A stretch of DNA of 55,602 bases, taken from Methylococcaceae bacterium. GTDB taxonomy: Bacteria; Pseudomonadota; Gammaproteobacteria; Methylococcales; Methylomonadaceae. Within the stretch, counting starts at the first letter, position 1. The number at the start of each line of letters is the position of its first letter. Below, one piece after another: positions 1 through 7,976 of this stretch. The stretch spans positions 1 to 55,602 of the forward strand of contig JAIPFI010000003.1 in the NCBI GenBank assembly GCA_021736705.1, written 5' to 3'. The notes beneath the pieces were generated by a model. It was not told the origin of the DNA and did not search any database. It was given only the letters and a program-made list of their open reading frames with translations. The position numbers were made by a program, and so were the translations under genes.

Positions 1-1107
1 TTTATCTCTAAATCCATCACTTCCATGGATAAAGCATCCTAATCCGTATTTTTCATATCCTTGTTGAAAGAAGTGGAAATTCTTAACACCCGTTAAGTTA
101 CCAACTTGGTTTCTTTTTATCTCATCAACAGAACTTTGTTTTAAAATCCTAGCCCCTTTATATTCGCCACCATTAAGCAGCATTTGACCTAATTTAAAAT
201 AGTTGCCTGTTGTGCTGTATATACCAACACCAGCAGAGAATAATTTTCTATTTTTATATTTATGAGGCTTGATTTTTCCAGTTAGTATATTGCCATCTGA
301 TTCGTAGATGACAGAAGTACGAGCAATTTTTTCCACTGGTGGATAAAAAAATGTATCTTGCATCTTTAAGGGTTGAAAAATATTTGTTTGTAAGTACTCA
401 GAATAAGAGAGCCCAGATGCTATTTCAACAATACGACCCGCTACATCGATTCCCAATGTATAAGCATAATCGCTCCCTGGTTCAAATAAAAGAGGGACTC
501 TTGAGAGACGCCTGACATTTTCAGCTAAATCAAAATCAGGGTCACCATCACCGATATCAACTCCTTCTATGAGGTAATCCACATCCCAATATCCAACTAT
601 TCCGCTTGTCATTGCTAAAATATGTCGGATGGTCGGATAGTTTTTTACTGGTACAAGTTTAAATTCAGGGTGAGAGCCTTCAGGTAATTTTACTTTTATT
701 TTTAAATCTTTAAATTCAGGTAAATAGTTTGTAATAGGATCATCAAGTTTCACTTTACCTTGTTCTACAAGCTGCATAATTGCAATAGCAGGAACAATTT
801 TACTACTAGAGTACATTAAAAAGATTGTATCTGTTGTCATGGCAGTATCTAAATTAGAATTGCCAAAAGCTTTGTGATAGATTACTTTTCCCTCTTTTGC
901 AATCAGAACAACAGTTCCTGGAACTACCCTATCTTCAACAGCTTTTTTAACAAGCGTATCAATTTTGTTTAGTTGCTCAACTGATACGCCTACCGTCGCA
1001 GGATCAACAATATGAGTATCAGTAACCTCAGTACTTTTGTTATCACACCCAAGCAATAAACTTGAAATAAAAAAAGCTATAAATATTGTAACTATGTGAG
1101 AATTCAA
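1..1107 (-). CDS. Serine hydrolase, beta-lactamase/esterase family, lipoprotein (3' end cut by window)
   Basis: Translating the minus strand gives one uninterrupted frame from about 1107 to the left edge. It begins with a lipoprotein signal (hydrophobic run, then lipobox LLLGC). The serine beta-lactamase-like fold (PF00144) is recognisable: the nucleophile motif SxxK appears as SSSK in MYSSSKIVP, followed by LVEQGKVKLDDPITNYLPEF, which is typical of the family. The second motif Y-x-N reads YAY in GSDYAYTLG. This suggests an esterase or D-aminopeptidase-like hydrolase anchored in the outer membrane rather than a true beta-lactamase. I prefer the TTG start at 1107 because AAGGTG lies 6 bases upstream; an in-frame GTG at 1116 overlaps that site. 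The substrate is unknown and the C-terminus is outside the window. Confidence 0.85.
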   Translation of the reverse strand, partial: MNSHIVTIFIAFFISSLLLGCDNKSTEVTDTHIVDPATVGVSVEQLNKIDTLVKKAVEDRVVPGTVVLIAKEGKVIYHKAFGNSNLDTAMTTDTIFLMYSSSKIVPAIAIMQLVEQGKVKLDDPITNYLPEFKDLKIKVKLPEGSHPEFKLVPVKNYPTIRHILAMTSGIVGYWDVDYLIEGVDIGDGDPDFDLAENVRRLSRVPLLFEPGSDYAYTLGIDVAGRIVEIASGLSYSEYLQTNIFQPLKMQDTFFYPPVEKIARTSVIYESDGNILTGKIKPHKYKNRKLFSAGVGIYSTTGNYFKLGQMLLNGGEYKGARILKQSSVDEIKRNQVGNLTGVKNFHFFQQGYEKYGLGCFIHGSDGFRDK

Positions 1108-1213
1108 TTGTTTCACCTTATATGTGACTTTATACAGACGATTATATCTAAAATATTTACGTAAAGAGCAAAGAACAGTAGTGCTATGTATCATACTTAA
1201 AGTATTTTAAGAT

Positions 1214-1476
1214 ATTGACTTCCATTTTAAGGCGGGACAAATAATTAGGCGTGCAATAGATTTAGACGCTGTGAAAGTATTCAATAATTTTTCTGAAAAT
1301 ACGACTTTGTAGCTTGGGGTGAGTTTGCGAACCCCAACAATCAACTTATATGGCTATCATTGTTGGGCTTCGTTCCTCAGCCCAATCTACAAAAAATACC
1401 TTCACAGTTTCTTTAGCTATTGCACTCCGGCCTCATATTTTGAAGCACCCTGTCCCGTCTTAAATTTATAGTCAAT
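1214..1476. repeat. Long imperfect inverted repeat with MITE-like ends
   Basis: The two halves of this segment are inverted copies of each other. The outer ends are ATTGAC...TTAAGGCGGGACA on the left and TGTCCCGTCTTAAA...GTCAAT on the right. Inside lie a second inverted pair (GTGCAATAG ... CTATTGCAC, GCTGTGAAAGTATT ... AATACCTTCACAG) and a third (TGTAGCTTGGG ... CCCAATCTACA). The arms are about 130 bp and no protein is encoded. The same end core (TTAAGGCGGGACA) recurs in the palindrome at 5040-5191. This looks like a non-autonomous mobile element or a nested REP-type repeat. Together with the repeat at 1515-1607 it fills most of the 657-bp gap before the next gene. Confidence 0.75.
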
Positions 1477-1514
1477 AATTCTTAGGAATGTGCATGAAAT
1501 AATGTCTTCATCTT

Positions 1515-1607
1515 AGGAGCGCAGGCAGCTTGCCTGCGAAAGGCAGACGAGCCGTCTGCGCTCCCACAAAAAAATTAGTTGTCGAAGTTATTTTGTGCTC
1601 ATTCCTT
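1515..1607. repeat. Dispersed repeat, copy 1 (about 90 bp)
   Basis: A hairpin-rich head (GGAGCGCAGGCAGC, then GCAGACGAGCCGTCTGCGCTCCC) is followed by CCACAAAAAAATTAGTTGTCG and a tail ending GTGCTCATTCCTTAA. The same arrangement with about 15-20% mismatches, judged by eye, occurs at 33417-33506 directly after the purC stop codon. It is non-coding and looks like a genome-wide intergenic repeat. Confidence 0.7.
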
Positions 1608-1764
1608 AATGTTAGCATTGGCCCAACATTTTCGAATGCCCACCAAGCACCTGATAATTTCAGTCGCTTTTGAATAACGTAAAGGTACGACGGTGAAAAA
1701 ATATCTTAACGTGTATTTACGCACGAATGTGCACAGCACCCTATTTACCTCACCAAGGAATCCC

Positions 1765-2673
1765 ATGAATATTTTAAGCTCTCTTTTAATATTGCTCATT
1801 ACCTGTTTATTAACGGCTTGCGAGCAATTGCCTGAGGATAAACCACTACAGTACAGCAATACGCCAACGCCCAACACAGTTGCAATTTATCGTCTTGCCA
1901 TTCACCCACTGCACAATCCAAAAAAGCTCTTCGAGGCTTATCTGCCACTTGTGAATTATCTTAATAGTCAATTACAAGATATACACATTGAGTTGGAAGC
2001 ATCACAAGATTATCAAGTTTTCGAGGGTAAGTTTCGTGCTCGCAAACCAGAGTTATTGCTCCCTAATCCATGGCAGACACTACAGGCGATACTTGTCGGT
2101 TATCATGTCATTGCTATGGCAGGCGACGCAGAGGACTTTAAGGGTATTTTCATTGCCCGTAAAGATACTGGAATCAAGACAACTGAGGATATTAAAGGTA
2201 AGGTGGTCAGTTATCCTTCACCAACCGCTTTAGCTGCTGCCATCATGCCTCAGTATTACCTATACACACATGGAATTGATATAAACCGTGATATTCAGAA
2301 TGTCTACGTTGGTTCTCAAGAGTCTTCTATAATGAATGCCTATCTCGGTAAGAGTATTGTTGGAGCGACATGGCCACCGCCTTGGCGACTATTTCAGAGG
2401 GATCATCCTAAAATGGCTGAACAGCTCGACATTATTTGGCAAACGCCAGCGCTGATCAATAACTCATTCATGGTGCGTGATGATGTTCCTGATAATATCC
2501 GTGAACAGATAAAAAATATTCTTATTAATTTAGCTCAATCGCCACAAGGAAAAGAAATCCTCATCGGTATGGAAACCGCAAATTTCTATGCTGCCAATGA
2601 TAACAGTTATAATATTGTACAAGAGTATATTAAGCACTTTGAGCAGGTAGTGCGTCCAGTGGAAAAGAAATAA
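1765..2673 (+). CDS. Periplasmic substrate-binding lipoprotein, PhnD-like
   Basis: A solute-binding protein of the phosphonate/phosphite type (PF12974, PhnD-like). The start at 1765 is preferred over the in-frame ATG at 1693 because AAGGA sits just upstream and it gives a proper lipoprotein signal ending LLTAC. The mature part has the family pattern: AIHPLHNPKKLFEAYLPLVN near the N-terminus, a central DIKGKVVSYPSPTALAAAI segment, and a late NNSFMVRDDVPDNIREQIK segment. No ABC permease or ATPase gene is nearby. Instead its TAA overlaps the ATG of a membrane GGDEF-EAL protein by one base (TAATG), so it more likely acts as a ligand sensor feeding that enzyme than as a transporter component. The ligand is unknown. 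Confidence 0.85.
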   Translation: MNILSSLLILLITCLLTACEQLPEDKPLQYSNTPTPNTVAIYRLAIHPLHNPKKLFEAYLPLVNYLNSQLQDIHIELEASQDYQVFEGKFRARKPELLLPNPWQTLQAILVGYHVIAMAGDAEDFKGIFIARKDTGIKTTEDIKGKVVSYPSPTALAAAIMPQYYLYTHGIDINRDIQNVYVGSQESSIMNAYLGKSIVGATWPPPWRLFQRDHPKMAEQLDIIWQTPALINNSFMVRDDVPDNIREQIKNILINLAQSPQGKEILIGMETANFYAANDNSYNIVQEYIKHFEQVVRPVEKK

Positions 2674-5027
2674 TGCTAGGAACTTTACGCAGTCAATTAA
2701 TGGTGGGGATAACGCTGACCGTTGGATTGATGATGGCTTTATTTATTTGGAGCATTACATACCAACAACAAACTGAGGAAACAAATCAACATATTCAGCG
2801 AATTCAAGCACTTGCTGATAGTTTGGCTACCTTGTCAAGCATATCCGTTGCTTCACGCGACTTTAGCGGCTTACAGGAGATCGTCAAAAGTATCTCACAT
2901 TTCCCCAACCTAAATCATGCTATCGTACTTGACCTTAGAGGACAGGTTTTAGCTCACAGTGATTCAAGTAAAATTGGATTATATTTAAACGACTTACCTC
3001 GCAAGCCAGAATTTAATCGATTACAACTCACGAAAAATAAGATTGATGTTACCCAGCCTATTATATTCACTGAGGAGAAAATTGGCTGGGTTATGATTGA
3101 ACTAGATCGTACCTTCCACCATGCTAACCTTGCAAAAATATGGGAAAACGGCCTCCTTTATGCGTTAGTAGCTATTATATTTAGTGGATTTATTACGGCA
3201 CTAGCGAGTCGCTATTTGACCAGAAGACTCTATCTCATTCAGCAGGTGGCGGATCAAGTGCAGGCGGGAGCTAACTTGCGCGTTACGATGTCTGGCAATG
3301 ATGAAGCCGCGAAACTTGCTCGACAATTTAATAGTATGCTTGATAGTTTGGCGCAAAGAGAGCAGCAATTAGCTTCCTTTTATTTATTAGATTTGGTCGG
3401 CTTAACGATAACTTCGCCAGATAAAGCCTGGATTCGTACTAATGAGTGTTTATGCAAAATGCTAGAATATTCTGAACAGGAATTGCGAGAGATGACTTGG
3501 GCGCAACTGACTCACCCAGATGATTTGTGCTCTGATGAGGAACAATTTACACGCTTGCTAGCAAATGAAATTGAAGGTTATAGCTTAGAAAAACGTTTTA
3601 TTAGCCGAACGGGGAAAGTCATACCCACGCAGTTGGTGGTGCGTTGCGCACGCAAAGATAATGGTGAGGTTGATTACGTTATGTCCATGGTGGAAGACAT
3701 CAGTCAGCGTAAAGCCGATGCGGAGAAGATTAAACAGCTCGCCTTTTATGACCCGTTAACAAAACTGGCAAACCGCCGCTTGCTACAAGATAGGCTACAT
3801 CAGGCGCTAGTTTCTAGTGCACGTAATGGACATGGAGGGGCATTACTCTTTCTTGATTTAGATAATTTTAAAACCCTTAATGATTCGCTTGGGCATGATA
3901 TGGGCGATATATTATTACAGCAAGTTGCAGAACGGCTAAACGCCTGCATACGTAAAGGAGATACTGTATCTCGCTTTGGAGGCGATGAGTTTGTTGTTTT
4001 ACTAGAAAATCTGAGTGTGCAACCTTTTAAAGCTGTAAAACAAGCGGGCGATATTGCAAATAAAATTCTGAGCTCGCTTAATCAGTCATATCAACTCGCC
4101 AGCCATCAGTATTCGAGTAGTACTAGCATTGGTATTGTGCTCTTTAAAGATAATCAATCTAATGAGGATGAGCTACTTAAGCAAGCCGACATCGCTATGT
4201 ATCAAGCAAAAAATTCTGGCCGTAATGCGTTGAGGTTTTTTGATCCAGAAATGCAAGCCAGCCTCACAGCCCGTGTAACTTTAGAAAAAGAATTAAAGCT
4301 AGCGGTTAAAAATCAACAGTTCCAGCTGTACTACCAAATACAAGTGGATAGCTCGCAACGTCCATTAGGTGCAGAAACAGTGATTCGCTGGGTTCATCCT
4401 GAGCGGGGAGTCATTTCTCCTTTTCATTTTATTGCATTTGCAGAAGAAACAGGGAGCATACTAGAAATAGGACAATGGGTACTAAATAGTGCCTGTGCTC
4501 AACTTAAATGGTGGCAGAAAAAGGACCGAACACGCGAACTGACATTATCGGTCAACGTCAGTGCCAAGCAATTTCATCAGGTTGATTTTGTTGATAAGGT
4601 GCGTTCAACAGTCTTACTGCATGGCATTAACCCTAAGCTGCTTAAGTTAGAATTAACAGAAAGTCTGCTGTTAAATAATATCGAAGACGTTATTGAAAAA
4701 ATGACCAACTTAACGGAAATTGGCATTCAATTTTCATTGGATGACTTTGGTACTGGATATTCGTCATTACAATATCTGAAGCGGCTTCCGTTATATCAAC
4801 TCAAGATTGACCAATCTTTTGTGCGCGATATTGTTAGTGATGAAAATGATAGAAAAATTATCCGCACCATTATTTCCATGGCGAAAAGTATGGATTTGAA
4901 CCTTATTGCAGAAGGCGTGGAGACTGAACAGCAACAAGCTTTACTGCTCAGTGAAGGCTGTACGCACTTTCAAGGCCACCTTTATAGTATGCCTGTACCG
5001 ATTAATGAGTTTGAAGTATTGCTCTAG
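2673..5027 (+). CDS. Membrane-bound diguanylate cyclase/phosphodiesterase (HAMP-PAS-GGDEF-EAL)
   Basis: 784 residues. Membrane segment at about 9-30, periplasmic sensor region 31-157, second membrane segment 158-178, HAMP about 179-232, PAS about 233-352, GGDEF domain about 355-520, EAL domain about 530-784. The cyclase signature GGDEF is intact (436-440), and RKGD five residues before it matches an inhibitory I-site (RxxD), so product feedback on c-di-GMP synthesis is possible. In the EAL domain the motif reads AETV (catalytic Glu568 kept, A-L changed to T-V); DDFGTGYSSL (690-699) and KIDQSFV are kept, so phosphodiesterase activity is plausible. The gene overlaps the preceding binding-protein gene by one base, which suggests the binding protein presents a ligand to the periplasmic domain. 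The net activity cannot be told from sequence. Confidence 0.95.
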   Translation: MLGTLRSQLMVGITLTVGLMMALFIWSITYQQQTEETNQHIQRIQALADSLATLSSISVASRDFSGLQEIVKSISHFPNLNHAIVLDLRGQVLAHSDSSKIGLYLNDLPRKPEFNRLQLTKNKIDVTQPIIFTEEKIGWVMIELDRTFHHANLAKIWENGLLYALVAIIFSGFITALASRYLTRRLYLIQQVADQVQAGANLRVTMSGNDEAAKLARQFNSMLDSLAQREQQLASFYLLDLVGLTITSPDKAWIRTNECLCKMLEYSEQELREMTWAQLTHPDDLCSDEEQFTRLLANEIEGYSLEKRFISRTGKVIPTQLVVRCARKDNGEVDYVMSMVEDISQRKADAEKIKQLAFYDPLTKLANRRLLQDRLHQALVSSARNGHGGALLFLDLDNFKTLNDSLGHDMGDILLQQVAERLNACIRKGDTVSRFGGDEFVVLLENLSVQPFKAVKQAGDIANKILSSLNQSYQLASHQYSSSTSIGIVLFKDNQSNEDELLKQADIAMYQAKNSGRNALRFFDPEMQASLTARVTLEKELKLAVKNQQFQLYYQIQVDSSQRPLGAETVIRWVHPERGVISPFHFIAFAEETGSILEIGQWVLNSACAQLKWWQKKDRTRELTLSVNVSAKQFHQVDFVDKVRSTVLLHGINPKLLKLELTESLLLNNIEDVIEKMTNLTEIGIQFSLDDFGTGYSSLQYLKRLPLYQLKIDQSFVRDIVSDENDRKIIRTIISMAKSMDLNLIAEGVETEQQQALLLSEGCTHFQGHLYSMPVPINEFEVLL

Positions 5028-5039
5028 AGAAATTTTGTC

Positions 5040-5191
5040 TTGTAACAACGGCTATGAACTTAAGGCGGGACATTATATATTGGTAGGGCGCGGCTTCAGC
5101 CCGCCAATGCCCATCATCTATTCTAAAGGCGGGCTGAAGCCGCGCCCTACGGTTTTCAATATGTCCCGTGTTAAAATGATAGCCGTAACAA
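5040..5191. repeat. Large palindrome sharing ends with the 1214-1476 element
   Basis: Arms of about 65 bp: TTGTAACAACGGCTAT, then TTAAGGCGGGACAT, then GTAGGGCGCGGCTTCAGCCC, mirrored on the right as CGCGCCCTAC, ATGTCCCG, TTAAA and ATAGCCGTAACAA. The loop is about 22 bp (AATGCCCATCATCTATTC...). The TTAA-CGGGACA end core is shared with the element at 1214, but the interior is a different REP-like unit. It lies 12 bp after the GGDEF-EAL stop codon and may also act as a transcription end. It is non-coding. Confidence 0.75.
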
Positions 5192-5204
5192 CCTGGGGTC
5201 AGGT

Positions 5205-5290
5205 CTTTGATTTGTGATAAAAGGACTGAAAAACTAAGATACCTGAGTTTCAGGGGAAACCATTCTGTATTAAAAAATCATAAATCAAAG
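5205..5290. repeat. Nested REP-like palindrome
   Basis: The outer inverted pair is CTTTGATTTGTGAT (5205-5218) and ATCATAAATCAAAG (5277-5290), with one mismatch. The inner perfect palindrome is CCTGAGTTTCAGG (5242-5254). The flank CTGGGGTCAGGTC just before it resembles, from memory, motifs found near REP-associated IS200-like transposases, but no transposase is present. Together with the previous palindrome it fills the 331-bp gap between genes. Confidence 0.5.
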
Positions 5291-5358
5291 GCTCGTCCCT
5301 ATCGCCCGGATGAAAGCGATTTAAAATCGTGTTTAAAGTCGACCACACTATAAGCCGA

Positions 5359-5904
5359 CTACTCAGAGTCTTTACCCGGCAAAGTAACGCCGCAGTCAAT
5401 CAACACCTGCTGAATAGGTTGCTCGACACCTTCTAAGGAAATCAGACTGGCCAATACCGTTCTAATCATGGTGTTGGCGCGGATAAAAATGCTCTGGCCA
5501 GTCAACATATCCTGAGCGATTTTATCGACATTCTCATCGGTATAACCGTGTCGCCTATCACTATCACCGCGCATTGTAATGGTGACCGGTGTCCTGTTAT
5601 CGATTTGATATTCAAATTCAAAAGCACTGTCTTTCGAAGCCAGCAAGCTGCTGGCATCCAATACAAACTGCAACTTATTCTCTTTACACACAATATCCAT
5701 CCTAAGCCTGTCATACAAGCCACGCGGCGGTAAAGGCGAACGCGCCAGTGTATATTTGACGTTATTCAACTTGTCCCATTCTTGATGGAAAGTCCAAGAA
5801 TTCATCTCTTGTCGTGTTTCCGCAACGACGCTAGCCGCTGAAGCAATTAAGAAAACGCCCATAACTCTGCCGAATCGAAAAGATTTTACGCGATTATGCT
5901 TCAT
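5359..5904 (-). CDS. Secreted protein, possibly VasI/TagO-like
   Basis: 181 residues with a clear signal peptide (MGVFLIASAASVVAE). Two cysteines frame the mature domain: MDIVC early and LIDCG near the C-terminus. The pattern between them (FEFEYQID, then a Ser/Asp stretch, then LTGQSIFIRANT, then SLEGVEQPIQQVLIDCG) resembles the VasI/TagO family (PF11319) associated with type VI secretion: Cys, beta strands, a Gly-x-x-(Ala/Ile)-I helix and a final Cys. No other type VI gene is in the window, so a secretion role is not supported by context. The start ATG overlaps the end of an open frame upstream (see 5894-6052), a typical coupled-gene layout. The assignment is tentative. Confidence 0.7.
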   Translation of the reverse strand: MKHNRVKSFRFGRVMGVFLIASAASVVAETRQEMNSWTFHQEWDKLNNVKYTLARSPLPPRGLYDRLRMDIVCKENKLQFVLDASSLLASKDSAFEFEYQIDNRTPVTITMRGDSDRRHGYTDENVDKIAQDMLTGQSIFIRANTMIRTVLASLISLEGVEQPIQQVLIDCGVTLPGKDSE

Positions 5905-6052
5905 GATTTACTTCCAAATATAAACTAAATTTCAAATACTCCGACTTAATCACCTGATCCCCTTTTCTCAATCTGCTGATCACTTTCACTACCCCATTGA
6001 TGTTTTTTTCCTGGGCGCTTACCCAAGAATGTAATGCTTTAAATACAAAGAC
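5894..6052 (-). pseudogene. Possible C-terminal remnant of a lost gene
   Basis: An open stretch of 52 codons with no plausible start codon, running from a stop at its 5' side to a TAA that overlaps the ATG of the 181-residue secreted protein (CATGAAGCATAA). It reads as ordinary protein, for example NINGVVKVISRLRKGDQVI and YLKFSLYLEV near the end. The stop/start overlap is what one expects of a real upstream partner in an operon, so this may be the tail of a gene whose 5' part was deleted next to relA. I considered a remnant of the missing RelA C-terminal domain, but the frame and sequence do not fit well. Could also be chance. Confidence 0.3.
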
Positions 6053-6084
6053 TTAAAGAGGTTTGTTGGGCGTTTAAGCAATAA

Positions 6085-7938
6085 TTAAGAGTACTTTAAA
6101 GCAACGACAACCAGCTGTTTTTTCTGTTCCTCATTAAGCCCGATAATATGCGCGCAATCCCTCTTATGAATCGATATACCATGACCATGCGTGACAAAAC
6201 CAATAACATCATCCTCTTGCGAGGGGTCACAACAATGCGCAAAATGGGTCAAAATATTATTGTATCCAGCAACGGTTATTTCTACTGAATGTGCTTTCGT
6301 TGAAGACTTTTTCTTAATAATATTCTTTTTAGGTTGTTCCTTAAGCTCTTGTAAAGCAAGACTTAATTGCTTGTCCGTAATTTCTTTGCGTCCTAAAGCA
6401 ATGCATAACTTATCCACACCGGTTAATTTGAATCGCTGTAATAAGCGGCTTAAGTAGGATTTGTTTAAGCCCAGTCGTTTCACTTCTTTATCTAACGTTT
6501 GCTGACCAATCAAGCTATGCTTATTTTTACTTTGCTGGTTAATCCACGCTCTGACTTTTTGAATGGCGCTAGGCGTTTTTAAATAGGCTAAATTGGGATC
6601 AACCCAGTTGGGATTGGGCGCAATGTCATGATTGGTTAAAATTTCAACCTGTTCCCCCGTCTGCAAAACATAAGTTAAAGGAACAATGCGCCCATTCACC
6701 TTAGCGCCACGACAGCGATGGCCTATATCCGTATGAATAGCATAAGCAAAATCTAAGGGTGTTGCCCCCTTGACCAAATCAATTAATTCGCCTGCTGGCG
6801 TTAATACATAAACGCGATCACAAAATAGCTCGGTACGAAAGTTCGTCAGTAAGTTATCATTTTCAGTTTCTAATAATTTACGTAATGCTGCGATACTTTT
6901 TTCTGTCGCAATATCTTGATTACTGCCTTCTTTATAACGCCAATGCGCAGCAACCCCTAATTCGGCAAAATCATGCATGTCTTTGGTGCGTATTTGCACC
7001 TCTATGCGATTCGCGTCTTCCGTTAAAATAACCGTATGCAAGGATTGATAGCCGTTATTTTTAGGATTGGCAATATAGTCATCAAACTCTTTGGGAATAC
7101 TGACCCAATGCTGATGCACTAAGCCTAAAACCTCGTAGCATTGCACTGTTTCCTTAACCATGACACGTACCGCTAACAAATCATATAGCTCTTCTATAGG
7201 TAATTGCTTACGCTGCATTTTTTGCCAAATACTATAGATATGCTTAGGTCGACCTTTGATTTCTGCCTTGATTCCCGCACGTTTTAAATTTTCTTGTAAT
7301 TGCGCAATAAACCCTGCAATACAATCTTCTCTATTGATGCGTTTGTTTTCTAGTGCTTTGGCGACAGAAAGGTAATGACTTGGTTCTAAATAGCGGAATG
7401 CATAATCTTCTAAAGCCCATTTTAATTGTCCAATCCCGAGACGGTTAGCAATAGGCGCATAAAGATCTAAGGTTTCTTGCGCAATAAAGTGGCGCATGTC
7501 TTCGGTTTCTTGAGGCAATTTTTTTAAGCGAGCCAAGCGATAAGCAAGCTTGATTAAAATCGCACGAATATCGTCAGCGGTAGACAATAACATGCGCCTT
7601 AATATTTCTATTTGAGACGCCTTCGTTGCAATACTTTTAGAATAGATATTCAGTCCATTCAGCTCTTTAACATTAGCCACTAAACTCGCGACAGTAGCAC
7701 CGAATTCTTTTTTGATGGGATAATCGGTCAAGCGCCAATCACTTAAAATAGCCGCTAATATAGTCTCCAAATCGACATTGAGCGGCAATAAATTTAACGC
7801 GACATCAAGACCATGCGGACGCTTAGCATCAGTGTCAGGCAGGCAATCAACCAAGGCAATCGCTTGATGAATTAAAGCGTTTTCAGTGACCGAGAAACGC
7901 GTAAAAAGATCTTGTTTTACAGGTAAGTAGCTAGGCAT
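6085..7938 (-). CDS. relA: RelA-type (p)ppGpp synthetase lacking the C-terminal RRM/ACT domain
   Basis: 617 residues. The N-terminal hydrolase-like region has lost the HDxxED motif (ILSDWRLTD at that place), as in RelA rather than SpoT. The synthetase domain is intact: GRPKHIYSIWQKM, DLLAVRV, EFDDYIANPKNNGYQSLHT (the ExDD form typical of RelA) and EVQIRTKDMHDFAELGVAAHW. A TGS domain follows (DRVYVLTPAGELIDL ... PLDFAYAIHTDIGHRC), then the helical region and the Cys/His zinc-finger-like domain (HFAHCCDPSQEDDVIGF ... ISIHKRDC). The protein stops about 20 residues later at VVVALKYS, whereas E. coli RelA (744 residues) continues for roughly 80 more with an RRM/ACT domain. It lies downstream of hemL after a hairpin. 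Confidence 0.95.
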   Translation of the reverse strand: MPSYLPVKQDLFTRFSVTENALIHQAIALVDCLPDTDAKRPHGLDVALNLLPLNVDLETILAAILSDWRLTDYPIKKEFGATVASLVANVKELNGLNIYSKSIATKASQIEILRRMLLSTADDIRAILIKLAYRLARLKKLPQETEDMRHFIAQETLDLYAPIANRLGIGQLKWALEDYAFRYLEPSHYLSVAKALENKRINREDCIAGFIAQLQENLKRAGIKAEIKGRPKHIYSIWQKMQRKQLPIEELYDLLAVRVMVKETVQCYEVLGLVHQHWVSIPKEFDDYIANPKNNGYQSLHTVILTEDANRIEVQIRTKDMHDFAELGVAAHWRYKEGSNQDIATEKSIAALRKLLETENDNLLTNFRTELFCDRVYVLTPAGELIDLVKGATPLDFAYAIHTDIGHRCRGAKVNGRIVPLTYVLQTGEQVEILTNHDIAPNPNWVDPNLAYLKTPSAIQKVRAWINQQSKNKHSLIGQQTLDKEVKRLGLNKSYLSRLLQRFKLTGVDKLCIALGRKEITDKQLSLALQELKEQPKKNIIKKKSSTKAHSVEITVAGYNNILTHFAHCCDPSQEDDVIGFVTHGHGISIHKRDCAHIIGLNEEQKKQLVVVALKYS

Positions 7939-7945
7939 ACGAGTA

Positions 7946-7969
7946 AAGGTGGGCTATTAAACCCACCTT
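7946..7969 (-). terminator. Hairpin between hemL and relA
   Basis: A perfect 8-bp stem AAGGTGGG/CCCACCTT with an 8-base loop lies in the 38-bp gap between the hemL stop and the relA start. The minus-strand side ends in only three T, so termination may be partial and allow some read-through into relA. Confidence 0.5.
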
Positions 7970-7976
7970 CAATTGC

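Noticed and set aside
1-1107. Class C beta-lactamase (antibiotic resistance)
   Set aside because: The fold is shared by many esterases and peptidases; the second motif is YAY instead of YxN and the third motif is not in the window, so resistance cannot be claimed.
5894-6052. Frameshifted RelA ACT domain
   Set aside because: The peptide does not align convincingly with RelA C-termini, it continues about 25 residues past where the domain should end, and a stop-rich gap separates it from relA; kept only as an unidentified remnant.
6409-6417. Perfect DnaA box TTATCCACA
   Set aside because: It lies alone inside the relA coding sequence with no other boxes or AT-rich unwinding region nearby, so it is most likely chance.
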